Positions 1 to 8,577 of a stretch of DNA of 64,000 bases are shown here, piece by piece. The stretch lies in assembly GCA_020851035.1 (NCBI GenBank), contig JADZDM010000006.1, positions 62,001 to 126,000 on the forward strand, given 5' to 3'. The DNA is from Gemmatimonadaceae bacterium. GTDB taxonomy: Bacteria > Gemmatimonadota > Gemmatimonadetes > Gemmatimonadales > Gemmatimonadaceae. A program made the position numbers and the translations under genes. Under the pieces are notes generated by a model. It ran no database searches and was not told the origin of the DNA. It worked only from the letters and a program-made list of their open reading frames with translations. The first letter of the stretch is position 1; each line of letters starts with the position of its first letter.

Positions 1-1179
1 ACGCTGCTGATCCTGGACGAGCCGACGGCGGTGCTCTCGCCGCCGGAGGTGACGGAGTTGTGGAAGGTGCTGCGGACGGTGCGTGATGGCGGGGCGACGA
101 TCGTGCTGGTGACGCACAAGCTGGACGAGCTGATGGACGTGACGGACCGGATCACGGTGATGCGTCGCGGGGCGACGGTGGGGCGGATGGTGACGCGGGA
201 GACGACGCCGGCGGCGATTGCGACGGCGATGGTGGGGCGCGAGGTGCGGCTGGATGCGAACGGGATGCCGACGGGGGCGGATGGGGAGGCGGTGGGTGCG
301 GCGGTGGCGGATGCGAACGTGGGCACGGACGCGGGGGGCCCCCCCGATCAAACAATCGTCGCCACCCGCCGCGATCGCATCACCGGAACCACGCCAGCCG
401 CCATCTTTTCCACCCCCACCCCCGCCTACACCGCCGCCCCCCGCCTCCACCTCGCCGCCATCACCGTCGCCGGCCGCTCCTCCGCCCGCGCCGTCGACGC
501 CCTCTCCCTCTCCATCGCCCCCGGCGAGATCCTCGGCATCGCCGGCGTCGAGGGCAACGGACAGACGGAACTCGTCGAGGCCATCGCCGGCCTCCGCCCC
601 GTCGCCAGCGGCACCATCAGCGTCGACGGCACCGACGTCACCCGCTTCCCCATCGGCAAGCGGCTCGCCCACGGCATCACGCACATCCCCGAGGACCGGC
701 ACGCGCGCGGACTCGTGCTCGACTACTCGATCGAGGACAACCTCATCCTCGGCCGGCAGAAACAGTACTCGTGGAGCGGCAACATCGATCGCGCCCGCGC
801 CCGCGCGTTCGCCGAGGACCGCATCACGGCGTTCGACATCCGCCCCGCCGATCCCACCGCGCCGGCCCGGTCGCTGAGCGGCGGCAACCAGCAGAAGATC
901 GTCGTCGCGCGCGAGATGCCCGCCGACTTCCGCGTGCTGCTGGCCGCGCAACCCACCCGCGGCGTCGACGTCGGCGCCATCGAGTTCATCCACGACCAGC
1001 TCCGCATGGCACGGCGCGCGGGCAAGGCGATCCTGCTGGTGAGCGCCGAACTCCACGAGATCCTCGCCCTCAGTGACCGCGTGGCCGTGATGTACCGCGG
1101 CCGGATCGTCACCGAGATGCCGCGGGCCGAGGCGTCCGAGGACGTGCTGGGCCCGTGGATGACCGGAGCGCGCTCGTGA
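1..1179 (+). CDS. Nucleoside/sugar-type ABC importer ATPase, tandem NBD (5' truncated)
   Basis: Cytoplasmic ATPase of a BMP-family (YufO-like) importer for nucleosides or similar solutes. The reading frame is open from base 1, so the start and first Walker A lie outside the window. The window opens on the first Walker B (LLILDEPTAVLS), with the H-loop VTHK close behind. The second NBD has a lysine-less Walker A (GVEGNGQT, about 544-567), an LSGGNQQK signature (about 871-895) and the Walker B variant AAQPTRGVD. These losses in the second half are usual for this family. A linker of about 60 residues rich in A, G, T and P joins the halves. Base composition switches from G-rich to C-rich inside the linker at a G6C7 tract (333-345). 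The stop overlaps the next gene's GTG start. Family assignment is firm; substrate is inferred. Confidence 0.93.
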   Translation, partial: TLLILDEPTAVLSPPEVTELWKVLRTVRDGGATIVLVTHKLDELMDVTDRITVMRRGATVGRMVTRETTPAAIATAMVGREVRLDANGMPTGADGEAVGAAVADANVGTDAGGPPDQTIVATRRDRITGTTPAAIFSTPTPAYTAAPRLHLAAITVAGRSSARAVDALSLSIAPGEILGIAGVEGNGQTELVEAIAGLRPVASGTISVDGTDVTRFPIGKRLAHGITHIPEDRHARGLVLDYSIEDNLILGRQKQYSWSGNIDRARARAFAEDRITAFDIRPADPTAPARSLSGGNQQKIVVAREMPADFRVLLAAQPTRGVDVGAIEFIHDQLRMARRAGKAILLVSAELHEILALSDRVAVMYRGRIVTEMPRAEASEDVLGPWMTGARS

Positions 1180-2255
1180 GCCGTGGCACCATGCACGCCA
1201 TCGAGGACGGAGTGCTCCCGACACTCACCGCGCTGCTGGTGGCGCTGGTGGCCGGTGACCTGCTGATCCTCTCCTACGGGCAGGCACCCGGTGAGGTCTG
1301 GCGCCTCATGCTGAGCGGCACGTGGGGCAACGCCTATGGCATCGCGCAGGTGCTGTACAAGGCCACCACGCTCGTCTTCACCGGCCTCAGTGTGGCCATC
1401 GGCCTGCGCGCCGGCCTGTTCAACATCGGCGCCGAGTCGCAGCTCGCCGCCGGCGGGTTCTGCGCCGGCGCCCTCGGGCTGATGCTGCCCGCCGGCATCA
1501 CGCCCTGGGTCGCGATCCCGCTCTGCCTGCTGGCGGCGATGATCGGCGGCGCCCTGGTCGGCCTGATCCCGGGTGTGTTGCGTGCGCGGTTCGGCGCGCA
1601 CGAGGTGATCGCGACCATCATGCTGAACTTCATCGTGCTGGCCTTCCTGAACTGGGCCATCTCGGCCACCGGCCTGGCCGTACCCGAGACGCTCCACACA
1701 CCCCCCGTGGCCAGTTCCGCGATCCCGCGACTGGCCTCGTGGTTCCCGGCGTTCCACGGGTCCGCGGCCAACGCCACCATCCTGGTCGCGCTGCTGGCGG
1801 TCATCGTCGCCGCGTGGATGTTGTTCCGGTCGCGCTACGGATACGAACTGCGCGCGGTGGGGCTGCAGCCGCTGGCGGCCGAGTCGGGTGGCATCCGCGT
1901 GCCGCGCATCTGGATCAGCGCGATGGTCATCGCCGGTGCCGTGGCGGGACTGGGCTCCGCGAACTTCGTGCTCGGCTACAAGAACTACTTCGAGGACGGC
2001 TTCTCCGGCGGCGCCGGGTTCCTTGGCATCGCGGTGGCGCTGGTGGGGCGGAACAACCCGTTCGGCGTGCTGCTGGCGGCGCTCTTCTTCGCCACGCTAA
2101 GCCAGGGCGGACTCGCCATCCACGCGCTGGTGCCGAAGCAGATGGTGGAGGTGCTGGAGGGGATCGTGATCCTCGCCGTGGCGGTGAGCGTGCCGGAAGT
2201 CCGGCGACTGCTGCGCGCGCGGCCCGTGCGCGCGGCGGCGGGAGCGAAGGCCTGA
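1176..2255 (+). CDS. ABC importer permease 1 (YufP-like)
   Basis: Inner-membrane permease of the nucleoside-type importer, about 359 residues with many hydrophobic segments. Family features include GLRAGLFNIGAESQ near residue 80 and the cytoplasmic-loop stretch GAHEVIATIMLNFI. I chose the GTG at 1176 because it overlaps the upstream TGA (GTGA) and has a GGAG at 1165-1168; a GTG at 1155 is also open. Its stop overlaps the next permease start by one base (TGATG). It should pair with the permease at 2255 and the ATPase at 1. The substrate-binding lipoprotein is not in the window and is probably upstream. Confidence 0.92.
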   Translation: MSRGTMHAIEDGVLPTLTALLVALVAGDLLILSYGQAPGEVWRLMLSGTWGNAYGIAQVLYKATTLVFTGLSVAIGLRAGLFNIGAESQLAAGGFCAGALGLMLPAGITPWVAIPLCLLAAMIGGALVGLIPGVLRARFGAHEVIATIMLNFIVLAFLNWAISATGLAVPETLHTPPVASSAIPRLASWFPAFHGSAANATILVALLAVIVAAWMLFRSRYGYELRAVGLQPLAAESGGIRVPRIWISAMVIAGAVAGLGSANFVLGYKNYFEDGFSGGAGFLGIAVALVGRNNPFGVLLAALFFATLSQGGLAIHALVPKQMVEVLEGIVILAVAVSVPEVRRLLRARPVRAAAGAKA

Positions 2256-3136
2256 TGAAGCTGCTCGGGTTGCTGCTGCTGCAGACGCTGCGCATCGCGG
2301 TGCCGTACCTGTTCGCGGCGTCGGGCGGCGTGCTCGCCGAGCGTGCCGGCATCGTCAGCCTCACGCTCGAGGGCTTCATGCTGAGCGGCGCGTTCTGTGC
2401 CACGCTCGGCAGCTTCTACTTCGGCAACCCCTGGATGGGCGTGCTGCTCGGCCTGGCCGGCGGGGCGCTGTTCGGGGCGCTGCATGCGGTGGCCACGATC
2501 CGCTTCAAGGCCGACCAGATCGTGAGCGCCGTCGCGATCAACCTGATGGTGGTGGGCCTGACGCGGTTCTTCCTGCGGATGGCGTTCGACAGCTCCAGCA
2601 ATTCCCCGCGCGTGGCCGGCTTCGGCGGTGAGGGGAGCGCCGGCGTGATGGCCACCTTCGGCAACCCGCTGGTGTGGGTGGGCATCCTCGTGATGCCGGT
2701 GCTGGCGTGGGTGATCGCGCGGACGCGGTTCGGGCTGCGGGTGCGCGCGGTGGGTGAGAAGCCCGAAGCGGCCACCACGCTGGGCGTGTCGGTGAGCCGT
2801 ATCCGGTACGGCGCGGTGATCGCGTCCGGGGCACTGGCCTCGCTGGGGGGCGTGTATCTCGCGCTGGACCAGCACCAGTTCACCGACCAGATGACCGCGG
2901 GGCGCGGGTTCATCGCGCTCGCGGCGGTGATCTTCGGGCGCTGGACCCCCGTGCGTGCCGGCGTGGCATGCCTGCTGTTCGCGTTCGCGGCGGCACTGCA
3001 GATCCAGGTGCAGGGAGCGGGGGTGCTGCCCTCGCAATTCGTCTCGATGATCCCGTACGTCCTCACCCTCGTGGCACTGGCCGGTGTGGTCGGCCGCGCG
3101 GTGCCACCCGCCGCGCTCGGGCGCGCCGAAGGATGA
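2255..3136 (+). CDS. ABC importer permease 2 (YufQ-like)
   Basis: Second inner-membrane permease of the importer, 293 residues. It has the family opening RIAVPYLFAASGGVLAERAG and the stretch FKADQIVSAVAINLMVVGLT. Downstream, GVSVSRIRYGAVIASGALASLGG and GRGFIALAAVIFGRW match the conserved C-terminal half of this permease type. The ATG at 2255 shares one base with the previous stop, which indicates translational coupling. Together with the first two genes it forms the usual ATPase-permease-permease order. Confidence 0.92.
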   Translation: MKLLGLLLLQTLRIAVPYLFAASGGVLAERAGIVSLTLEGFMLSGAFCATLGSFYFGNPWMGVLLGLAGGALFGALHAVATIRFKADQIVSAVAINLMVVGLTRFFLRMAFDSSSNSPRVAGFGGEGSAGVMATFGNPLVWVGILVMPVLAWVIARTRFGLRVRAVGEKPEAATTLGVSVSRIRYGAVIASGALASLGGVYLALDQHQFTDQMTAGRGFIALAAVIFGRWTPVRAGVACLLFAFAAALQIQVQGAGVLPSQFVSMIPYVLTLVALAGVVGRAVPPAALGRAEG

Positions 3137-3140
3137 CGTC

Positions 3141-4508
3141 GTGTTCCTGATGGAAGTGGCGGCACCGTCGTTCGCCGATGCGGGCGTGCCCCTGTGGCTG
3201 GTGTGGACCGTCGGGCTCACCCTCACCGGCGCCACCGTCTGGCAGCTCCGCAACGTGCCGCGCGAGCTGGTGATCCTGATGATCACCGCGATGATCGACA
3301 TGATCGGCGTGCTGATGATCCTGCCGCTGCTGCCCTTCTTCGCGCAGCGGCTGGGGGCGGGCGGGCTCATGGTGGGACTGCTGGTGTCGAGCTTCTCGCT
3401 GGCACAGCTGATCAGCGCGCCGATGTGGGGCCGGTTGAGTGACAAGTGGGGCCGGCGGCCGGTGATCATGGTCTCGCTGGCGGCGAGTGCGATCTCGTAT
3501 GCCGTGTTCGGCTTCGCGCACTCGCTGCTGGTGCTGTTCCTGTCGCGCATCGTGCAGGGCGCCGGCGGTGGCACGGTGGGGGTGATCCAGGCCTACGTGG
3601 CGGATGCCACCAAGCCCGACGAACGGACGAAGGCGCTGGGGTGGCTGTCGGCGGCCACGAACTTCGGCGTCGCGATCGGCCCGGTGATCGGGGGCTACTT
3701 CGCGACGCTCGGCAAGCAGCAGGTGGCGGCCGGGAACTGGGCGCAGTGGGGAGGCGATGCCGCACCGGGGCTGGCGGCGGCAACGCTCTGCCTCCTGAAC
3801 ATCGTGTTCGCGTGGAAGTACCTGCCGGAAACCCGACCGCGCGCGGTGCGTGTCGACGGCGCGCCCGAGGCGCCGCGGCCGCCGCGGAAGAGCGGCACCA
3901 GCATGGCGGCGGTCGCGCGGGTGGTGTCACACCCCGGGGATGCCCCGTCACGGCTGATCTGGATCTACTCCATCGCCATCGGTGCCTTCCAGGGGCTGAC
4001 ATCGATCCTCGCGCTGTTCCTGAGCCGCAAGTTCAACGCGAACGAAGCCACGATGGGGCTGCTGTTCGCCTACGTCGGTGTGATGAGCGTGATCACGCGG
4101 GTCTTCATCCTCGGCCGGATGGTGGACTGGCTGGGGGAGGCGCGGCTGTCGCGGCTGGGCACGGTGCTGCTGGCGTTCGGCACCGCCACGCTGCCGTTCG
4201 CGCCGAGTGTGGGCTGGGCGGCGCTGAGCATCGCGTTCTGGCCGCTGGGGACGGCGTTCACGTTCCCGGCGGTGACGGCGATGCTGAGCAAGGTGATCAG
4301 CACCGAGGACCGCGGCTTGTACATGGGCGTGCAGCAGACCTTCGGCGGGATGTCGCGGGTGATCTTCCCGATCGGGCTCGGGTGGGCGTTCGACCACATG
4401 GTGCCCGGCGCGCCGTTCTGGATCTCGGCGACGCTGGTGATCCTGACGCTGGCGTTCAGCGTGGCGCTGCCGGCGAGCGTGACGCAGCGGAAGCCGGCCG
4501 GGGGCTGA
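3141..4508 (+). CDS. MFS transporter (DHA1/TetA-like)
   Basis: Inner-membrane secondary carrier of 455 residues, probably 12 or more transmembrane segments. The MFS motif A is clear between TM2 and TM3 (GRLSDKWGRRPVIM), followed by LLVLFLSRIVQGAGGG, as in drug/H+ antiporters and TetA-like exporters. The GTG at 3141 has GAAGGA seven bases upstream; an ATG at 3150 is the alternative. An extra hydrophobic stretch (LWLVWTVGLTLTGATVW) precedes the core. It starts five bases after the ABC permease, so it probably belongs to the same operon. It may export a metabolite linked to the importer or a drug; the sequence does not decide. Confidence 0.87.
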   Translation: MFLMEVAAPSFADAGVPLWLVWTVGLTLTGATVWQLRNVPRELVILMITAMIDMIGVLMILPLLPFFAQRLGAGGLMVGLLVSSFSLAQLISAPMWGRLSDKWGRRPVIMVSLAASAISYAVFGFAHSLLVLFLSRIVQGAGGGTVGVIQAYVADATKPDERTKALGWLSAATNFGVAIGPVIGGYFATLGKQQVAAGNWAQWGGDAAPGLAAATLCLLNIVFAWKYLPETRPRAVRVDGAPEAPRPPRKSGTSMAAVARVVSHPGDAPSRLIWIYSIAIGAFQGLTSILALFLSRKFNANEATMGLLFAYVGVMSVITRVFILGRMVDWLGEARLSRLGTVLLAFGTATLPFAPSVGWAALSIAFWPLGTAFTFPAVTAMLSKVISTEDRGLYMGVQQTFGGMSRVIFPIGLGWAFDHMVPGAPFWISATLVILTLAFSVALPASVTQRKPAGG

Positions 4509-4534
4509 GCGCTCATGCGCGACATCTGCCCGTA

Positions 4535-5338
4535 ATGTCGGACGCGGCTCCGCCCGCACTCGCGGCAGGACCCGCCACCGAGGCGCCGCGTGCCATCGGC
4601 GTCTTCTTCACGCTGACCTTCGCGTTCTCGGTTCCGTTCCTGGTTGCCGGCAGCCTGACCGGAGCGTTCCTCCTGCCCGGGCTGCCCGTTGCCGCGCTGA
4701 TGGCGGTGTGTCCGGGTGCCGCGGCGCTCGTGCTCGCCTGGCGGCATGGAGGCGCGCCGGAGGCCGGCCGGCTCGGGCGGCGGGCGATCGACGTCCGGCG
4801 CCTCTCGCCGCCAGGGTGGTGGCTGGCTGTCGCGGGCCTCTTCCCTGCGATCGCACTCGTGACGTACTGGCTGCTCCGCCTGGCCGGCGCGACGCTGCCT
4901 GCGGCGACCGTCACACCGCTGGAGCTTGGTACGCTGGCCGCCGTCTTCATGGCGTCGGCACTGGCCGAGGAGATCGGCTGGACCGGGTACGCCACCGACC
5001 CGCTGGTGACCCGGTTCGGCGTGCTGCGCGGCGCCGTCGTCCTTGGAATCGTGTGGGCAGCGTTCCACGTCGTGGCGCTGCGGCAGGCGGACCGGCCGGT
5101 GGACTGGATCGCCTGGTGGACGCTGTACACGATCGCGACGCGCGTGATCCTGGTCCAGCTCTACGCGCATGCCGGCCGGAGCGTCTGCGCCGCGGCGGTG
5201 CTGCACATGTCGCAGAACGTGAGCTGGCAGGCGTTTCCGCAGAACGGATCACACTTCGACCTGCACATGGTGGCCCCGCTCACTGCAGCTGCCGCCATCG
5301 CGATCAGCCTGGCGGCACGGCGGACGACGACGACGTGA
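4535..5338 (+). CDS. CPBP family intramembrane metalloprotease
   Basis: Polytopic membrane protein of 267 residues with the CPBP (CAAX protease/bacteriocin-processing, ABI) motifs in order: EEIGWTGY, then WAAFHVV, then LHMSQN. The EE pair and the two histidines are the expected metal and catalytic residues. The common EEIGWRGY form has T instead of R here. The ATG at 4535 follows the MFS gene by 26 bases without a clear Shine-Dalgarno. Substrate is unknown; family members act in prenyl-protein processing or bacteriocin self-immunity. Confidence 0.85.
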   Translation: MSDAAPPALAAGPATEAPRAIGVFFTLTFAFSVPFLVAGSLTGAFLLPGLPVAALMAVCPGAAALVLAWRHGGAPEAGRLGRRAIDVRRLSPPGWWLAVAGLFPAIALVTYWLLRLAGATLPAATVTPLELGTLAAVFMASALAEEIGWTGYATDPLVTRFGVLRGAVVLGIVWAAFHVVALRQADRPVDWIAWWTLYTIATRVILVQLYAHAGRSVCAAAVLHMSQNVSWQAFPQNGSHFDLHMVAPLTAAAAIAISLAARRTTTT

Positions 5339-5442
5339 CCGCCCGGAGGGTGGCGCGCGATGGCCGCCCCCGCAGTGCATCGGGCCCGGGTGGAAGGCTC
5401 GCGCGCTCCGCACCAAGTTGCGCCTGTCTCCAGCCCCCGCCC

Positions 5443-6648
5443 ATGACCATGCATCGTCTCGTACTGCCTGCTGCCGCGATCCTCGCCTCCGCCACCCCGC
5501 TGCCGGCGCAGCCAGGCGGTGGGAACCGCGGCACCCCGATCCGTGCCGGCGAGGCGTGTCCGGCCGGCATGACCGAGGTGCGGCCGGGCAACTGCCAGGC
5601 GCCGACGCTCGCACCGCCCAGCATCCTCGACTACCGGCCCCGCTCCACACTGGTGACGACCGGCCACGTCGTGCCGAAGGCGAAGTTCCCGGCCATCGAC
5701 TTCCACGGACACCCGAACGCGCAGCTCGGCTCGGAGGCGGGGCTGGCAGAGCTGGGGGCACAGCTCGACTCGCTGAACGTCCGCATGATGATCGCGGCGA
5801 ACAACGTCTCGGGCGACGCGCTGGTGCGGCAGATGGCGGTGGTGCGGGCGTCGCCGACGATGCGCGACCGGGTGCGGATCCTGGCCGGCGTCAACTTCGG
5901 CGGCGTCGGGCCGGGTTGGGCAGCGCGGGCGGTGGCGCAGCTCGAGGCGGATGTCGCGGCCGGCGCCATCGGCATCGGCGAGATCGGGAAGGGGCTGGGG
6001 CTCTCGACGCGCAAGGCGGACGGCACGCGGCTGCGGATCGACGATCCCGAGCTGACCCCCGTGTGGGAGGCGGCGGCGCGGCTGCGGCTGCCGGTGTTCA
6101 TCCACACCGCCGACCCGCAGGAGTTCTGGAGCCCGCTCGACTTCGCGAACGAGCGGTGGCTGGAGCTGGCCCTCTTCCCGGGGCGCCGGTATCCGGCGGA
6201 CCAGTATCCGGCGTTCGAGACGCTGATGACGGAGCGGGACAACCTCGTGCGGCGCAATCCACGCACGACCTTCGTGATCGCGCACATGGGCTGGCACGCG
6301 AACGACCTGCCGCGGCTGGCGGGGATGATGGACGCGATGCCGAACCTGTACACCGAGGTCGGGGCGGTGCTCTACGACATCGGGCGGCAGCCGCGGGCGG
6401 CGCACGACTTCTTCGTGCGGTACCAGGACCGGATCCTGTTCGGCAAGGACTCCTACCAGCCGGTGGAGTATCCCTACTACTGGCGCGTGTTCGAGACGCG
6501 CGACGACTACTTCGACTACTACCGCGACTACCACGCGAGCTGGAAGCTCTACGGCATCGACCTGCCGGACGCGGTGCTGAAGAAGGTCTACTTCGCGAAC
6601 GCGCTGCGGATCACGTCGCGGTTGCCGCAGGCGGGGTGGCCGAAGTAG
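5443..6648 (+). CDS. Exported amidohydrolase family protein
   Basis: Secreted or periplasmic metal-dependent hydrolase of the amidohydrolase_2 (ACMSD-like) family, 401 residues. The N-terminus (MTMHRLVLPAAAILASATPLPAQ) is a signal peptide. Metal-ligand positions of the fold are visible in order: DFHGHPN (HxH), an acidic residue in IGIGEIGKG, FIHTAD, VIAHMGW, and FGKDSY near the end. The substrate cannot be read from the sequence. It lies 104 bases after the CPBP gene and is followed by a repeat-rich gap. Upstream TTG or GTG starts are possible but would break the signal peptide. Confidence 0.85.
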   Translation: MTMHRLVLPAAAILASATPLPAQPGGGNRGTPIRAGEACPAGMTEVRPGNCQAPTLAPPSILDYRPRSTLVTTGHVVPKAKFPAIDFHGHPNAQLGSEAGLAELGAQLDSLNVRMMIAANNVSGDALVRQMAVVRASPTMRDRVRILAGVNFGGVGPGWAARAVAQLEADVAAGAIGIGEIGKGLGLSTRKADGTRLRIDDPELTPVWEAAARLRLPVFIHTADPQEFWSPLDFANERWLELALFPGRRYPADQYPAFETLMTERDNLVRRNPRTTFVIAHMGWHANDLPRLAGMMDAMPNLYTEVGAVLYDIGRQPRAAHDFFVRYQDRILFGKDSYQPVEYPYYWRVFETRDDYFDYYRDYHASWKLYGIDLPDAVLKKVYFANALRITSRLPQAGWPK

Positions 6649-6679
6649 GCGGGGAGTCGGCGGGCTGACTTGGTCACGC

Positions 6680-6803
6680 TGACTCTGGGTCAGGCTGACT
6701 CTGAGTCACGACGCGGCTGGTGACTCTGAGTCAGGAGCGATCGAAACTCGGCCGCTGACTCTGTGTCATTAGCGGTCATAACTCGGTCGCTGACTCTGTG
6801 TCA
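6680..6803. repeat. Family A repeat cluster, TGACTCTGAGTCA type, five copies
   Basis: Five 13-base copies start at 6680, 6696, 6721, 6756 and 6791. The central base of the second half varies (TGACTCTGGGTCA, TGACTCTGAGTCA, TGACTCTGTGTCA). The AG form is a perfect palindrome around a central T. The last three copies lie in a 35-base tandem array whose tails share AGCG, ACTCGG and CGC. The same 13-mer recurs at 50885-50945 with a different period. Position before a gene start and two-fold symmetry suggest protein binding. Confidence 0.85.
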
Positions 6804-6820
6804 GGAGCGGTCCGTCGCGC

Positions 6821-6961
6821 ACAATTGTCATAACAAGTGACATGTCAGAGTTACGTCTTTTACCTCGACGTGACGACACTGCCTGTTGCGCAAACGACCA
6901 AGCGTCGTTTAGATACATAGCAGATAGTCGTTGCTGTATGTTAAGCTGCTATGACAATTGT
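6821..6961. repeat. AT-rich segment with perfect 12-base terminal inverted repeats
   Basis: ACAATTGTCATA at 6821-6832 is the exact reverse complement of TATGACAATTGT at 6950-6961. Both ends contain the palindrome ACAATTGT. The interior is far richer in A and T than its surroundings and holds another palindrome, TGACATGTCA (6838-6847). It could be a miniature non-autonomous element, or a pair of operators flanking the promoter of the gene at 6989. No transposase or target-site duplication is evident. Confidence 0.7.
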
Positions 6962-6988
6962 ACGCCTCCCCATCTCCACGGAGTCACC

Positions 6989-7387
6989 ATGCGGTCCCGT
7001 ATCACCCTCGCTGCCCTCGCACTTGCCGCGGCACCCCTCGCCGCACAGCAGTCCAGCGCCCTCCCCACCAGCCCGGCCGCCCGCGTCGTCGCCACCTACG
7101 ACTTCCGGAACGCCCCGCGCGACGTGGCCTTCCCCACCTCCGTCACCGTCGCCGACTCGGCAGGCACCATCCGCGCCACCGTCGCACTGGCCGGCAACAC
7201 CAGCCGCACCGTCCCGATGGAAGTCACCGTCATCGAGTCCAACCTGATCCTCCAGGGCATGACCCCCGAAGGCGTCCTCACGCTCGTCCTCGACCGCCAG
7301 AACGAAGGGGGCACCACCCGTCTCGCCAGCGGCACCTGGACACTCGGCAAGTACCAGGGGCAGCTCCGCGGCCAGGTGCAGCCATGA
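6989..7387 (+). CDS. Small exported protein of unknown function
   Basis: A 132-residue protein with a clear signal peptide (MRSRITLAALALAAAPLAAQ) and a mature part predicted to be mostly beta strand. I do not recognise a family. The ATG at 6989 follows CACGGAG at good ribosome-binding distance; a longer frame upstream to 6842 lacks a site and has an implausible N-terminus. It is preceded by the family A repeats and the AT-rich inverted-repeat segment, and followed by a strong hairpin. It is probably a single-gene unit under its own control. Confidence 0.72.
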   Translation: MRSRITLAALALAAAPLAAQQSSALPTSPAARVVATYDFRNAPRDVAFPTSVTVADSAGTIRATVALAGNTSRTVPMEVTVIESNLILQGMTPEGVLTLVLDRQNEGGTTRLASGTWTLGKYQGQLRGQVQP

Positions 7388-7393
7388 CAGGTC

Positions 7394-7437
7394 ACTAGTT
7401 TGGGTGGGGAAGCTGTCCTGTCCCCACCCGAACTGGT
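7394..7437 (+). terminator. 17-bp stem hairpin between the exported protein and the regulator
   Basis: Bases 7394-7410 pair with 7421-7437 (core GGGTGGGGA / TCCCCACCC) with only two G-U pairs and a 10-base loop. No U-run follows, so intrinsic termination is uncertain. The hairpin ends seven bases before the GTG start of the regulator at 7444 and covers the place where its ribosome-binding site should be. It might instead limit translation of that gene. Confidence 0.6.
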
Positions 7438-7443
7438 TCCGTC

Positions 7444-8556
7444 GTGCCGATCGCCCGTTCCCAGAGCAGCAAGCACCACGAGGTCTTCGCGACACTGCTG
7501 CGCGAGATCCAGGACGGGCAATGGAAGGAAGGTGACCGCCTGCCCAGCGAGGCCGCGCTCGTCGAACGATTCGGGCACTCGCGCATCACGGTCGGTCGCG
7601 CCCTGCGCGACCTGCAGGCAGCCGGCGTCATCAGCCGGCGCGCCGGCTCGGGCAGCTTCGTCCGCCCGTCACGCACCACCAGCGGTCGCACCTTCGGCCT
7701 GCTGATCGCCGACCTCGGCGAAGCCGACGTCTACGAGTCGATCTGGCGCGGCATGATGGCCTCGCCGCAGGCCCGCGAGCATGCGGTCGTCTGGGGCAGC
7801 GCACCGGCCGGCATCGATCCCACCGACGTCGAGGCCCGCGGGGAGCGCGCCTGGCAGCTCTGCCGCCAGTACATCGACCGGCGCGTCGATGGCGTCTTCT
7901 TCGCCCCCGTCAGCGTCTCCCCGGTCGCCGGCGACGTGAACCACCGCATCCTGCACGCCCTCGACGAGGCGCGCATCCCGGTGGTGCTCCTCGACCGGCC
8001 CGTCACGCCCTACCCCGATCCCGGTCGCCACGACCTGGTGGGCATCGACAACCGACTCGCGGGCTACGTGATGACCGCGCACCTGCTCGCCCGCGGCGCG
8101 CAGCGCGTGATCTTCGTGCGCACCGCCAGCAGCGCCCCCACCGTGGATGCGCGTGAGTCGGGGTACCGCCGTGCCATGATGCAGTCGGCATTCGAGCCCG
8201 CCGACGCCGTGCGCCTCGATCCGGGCAGCGCCACCGCCGTCCGCGCCATGCTCCGCACGCACGCCCCCGACGCCATCGTCTGCGCCAACGACCGCACGGC
8301 CGGCCGCCTGATGCACACCCTCCTCGGCGTCGGCGTCCGCATCCCCGGTGACCTGCGCATGGCAGGCATCGACGACGTGGAGTACGCCTCGCTGCTGCCG
8401 GTGCCGCTGACGACCTACCGGCAGCCCACGCTGCAGATCGGCGAGGTCGCGCTCACGATGATGCTCACCCGCGTGGCCCAGCGCGACCTGCCCGCGCACG
8501 ACATCCGGCTGCGCTGCGAGCTGGTCGTGCGCGAGTCGTGCGGCCGGCCGGGCTAG
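7444..8556 (+). CDS. GntR-type HTH / LacI-type sensor transcriptional regulator
   Basis: Cytoplasmic DNA-binding regulator of 370 residues. Residues about 8-78 form a GntR winged helix (DRLPSEAALVERFGHSRITV, ending AGSGSFV). The remainder is a LacI/GalR-like periplasmic-binding fold (VVLLDRPV, VGIDNRLAGY, IVCANDRTAG). This AraR-like architecture usually senses a sugar or related small molecule. The GTG start lies directly behind a strong hairpin, and no Shine-Dalgarno is visible. The neighbouring palindromes at 6821-6961, including TTGTCATAACAA, are candidate operators, which is inference from proximity. Confidence 0.9.
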   Translation: MPIARSQSSKHHEVFATLLREIQDGQWKEGDRLPSEAALVERFGHSRITVGRALRDLQAAGVISRRAGSGSFVRPSRTTSGRTFGLLIADLGEADVYESIWRGMMASPQAREHAVVWGSAPAGIDPTDVEARGERAWQLCRQYIDRRVDGVFFAPVSVSPVAGDVNHRILHALDEARIPVVLLDRPVTPYPDPGRHDLVGIDNRLAGYVMTAHLLARGAQRVIFVRTASSAPTVDARESGYRRAMMQSAFEPADAVRLDPGSATAVRAMLRTHAPDAIVCANDRTAGRLMHTLLGVGVRIPGDLRMAGIDDVEYASLLPVPLTTYRQPTLQIGEVALTMMLTRVAQRDLPAHDIRLRCELVVRESCGRPG

Positions 8557-8577
8557 GCGCCGGCGGCAGCCAGCGCG

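Larger units (their letters stand above)
6649..6988 (+). other. Repeat-rich, partly AT-rich intergenic region
   Basis: This 340-base stretch has no convincing gene. It holds five copies of the palindrome-based family A repeat (6680-6803), then a 141-base AT-rich segment with perfect 12-base inverted ends (6821-6961). A run from 6842 reads in frame into the next gene, but its first 49 residues are cysteine-rich and unlike a protein start. I therefore treat it as the 5' region of the gene at 6989. Confidence 0.7.

Noticed and set aside
6842-6988. N-terminal extension of the small exported protein
   Set aside because: The extension is cysteine-rich, spans the inverted-repeat segment, and would bury the signal peptide; ATG 6989 has a proper ribosome-binding site.
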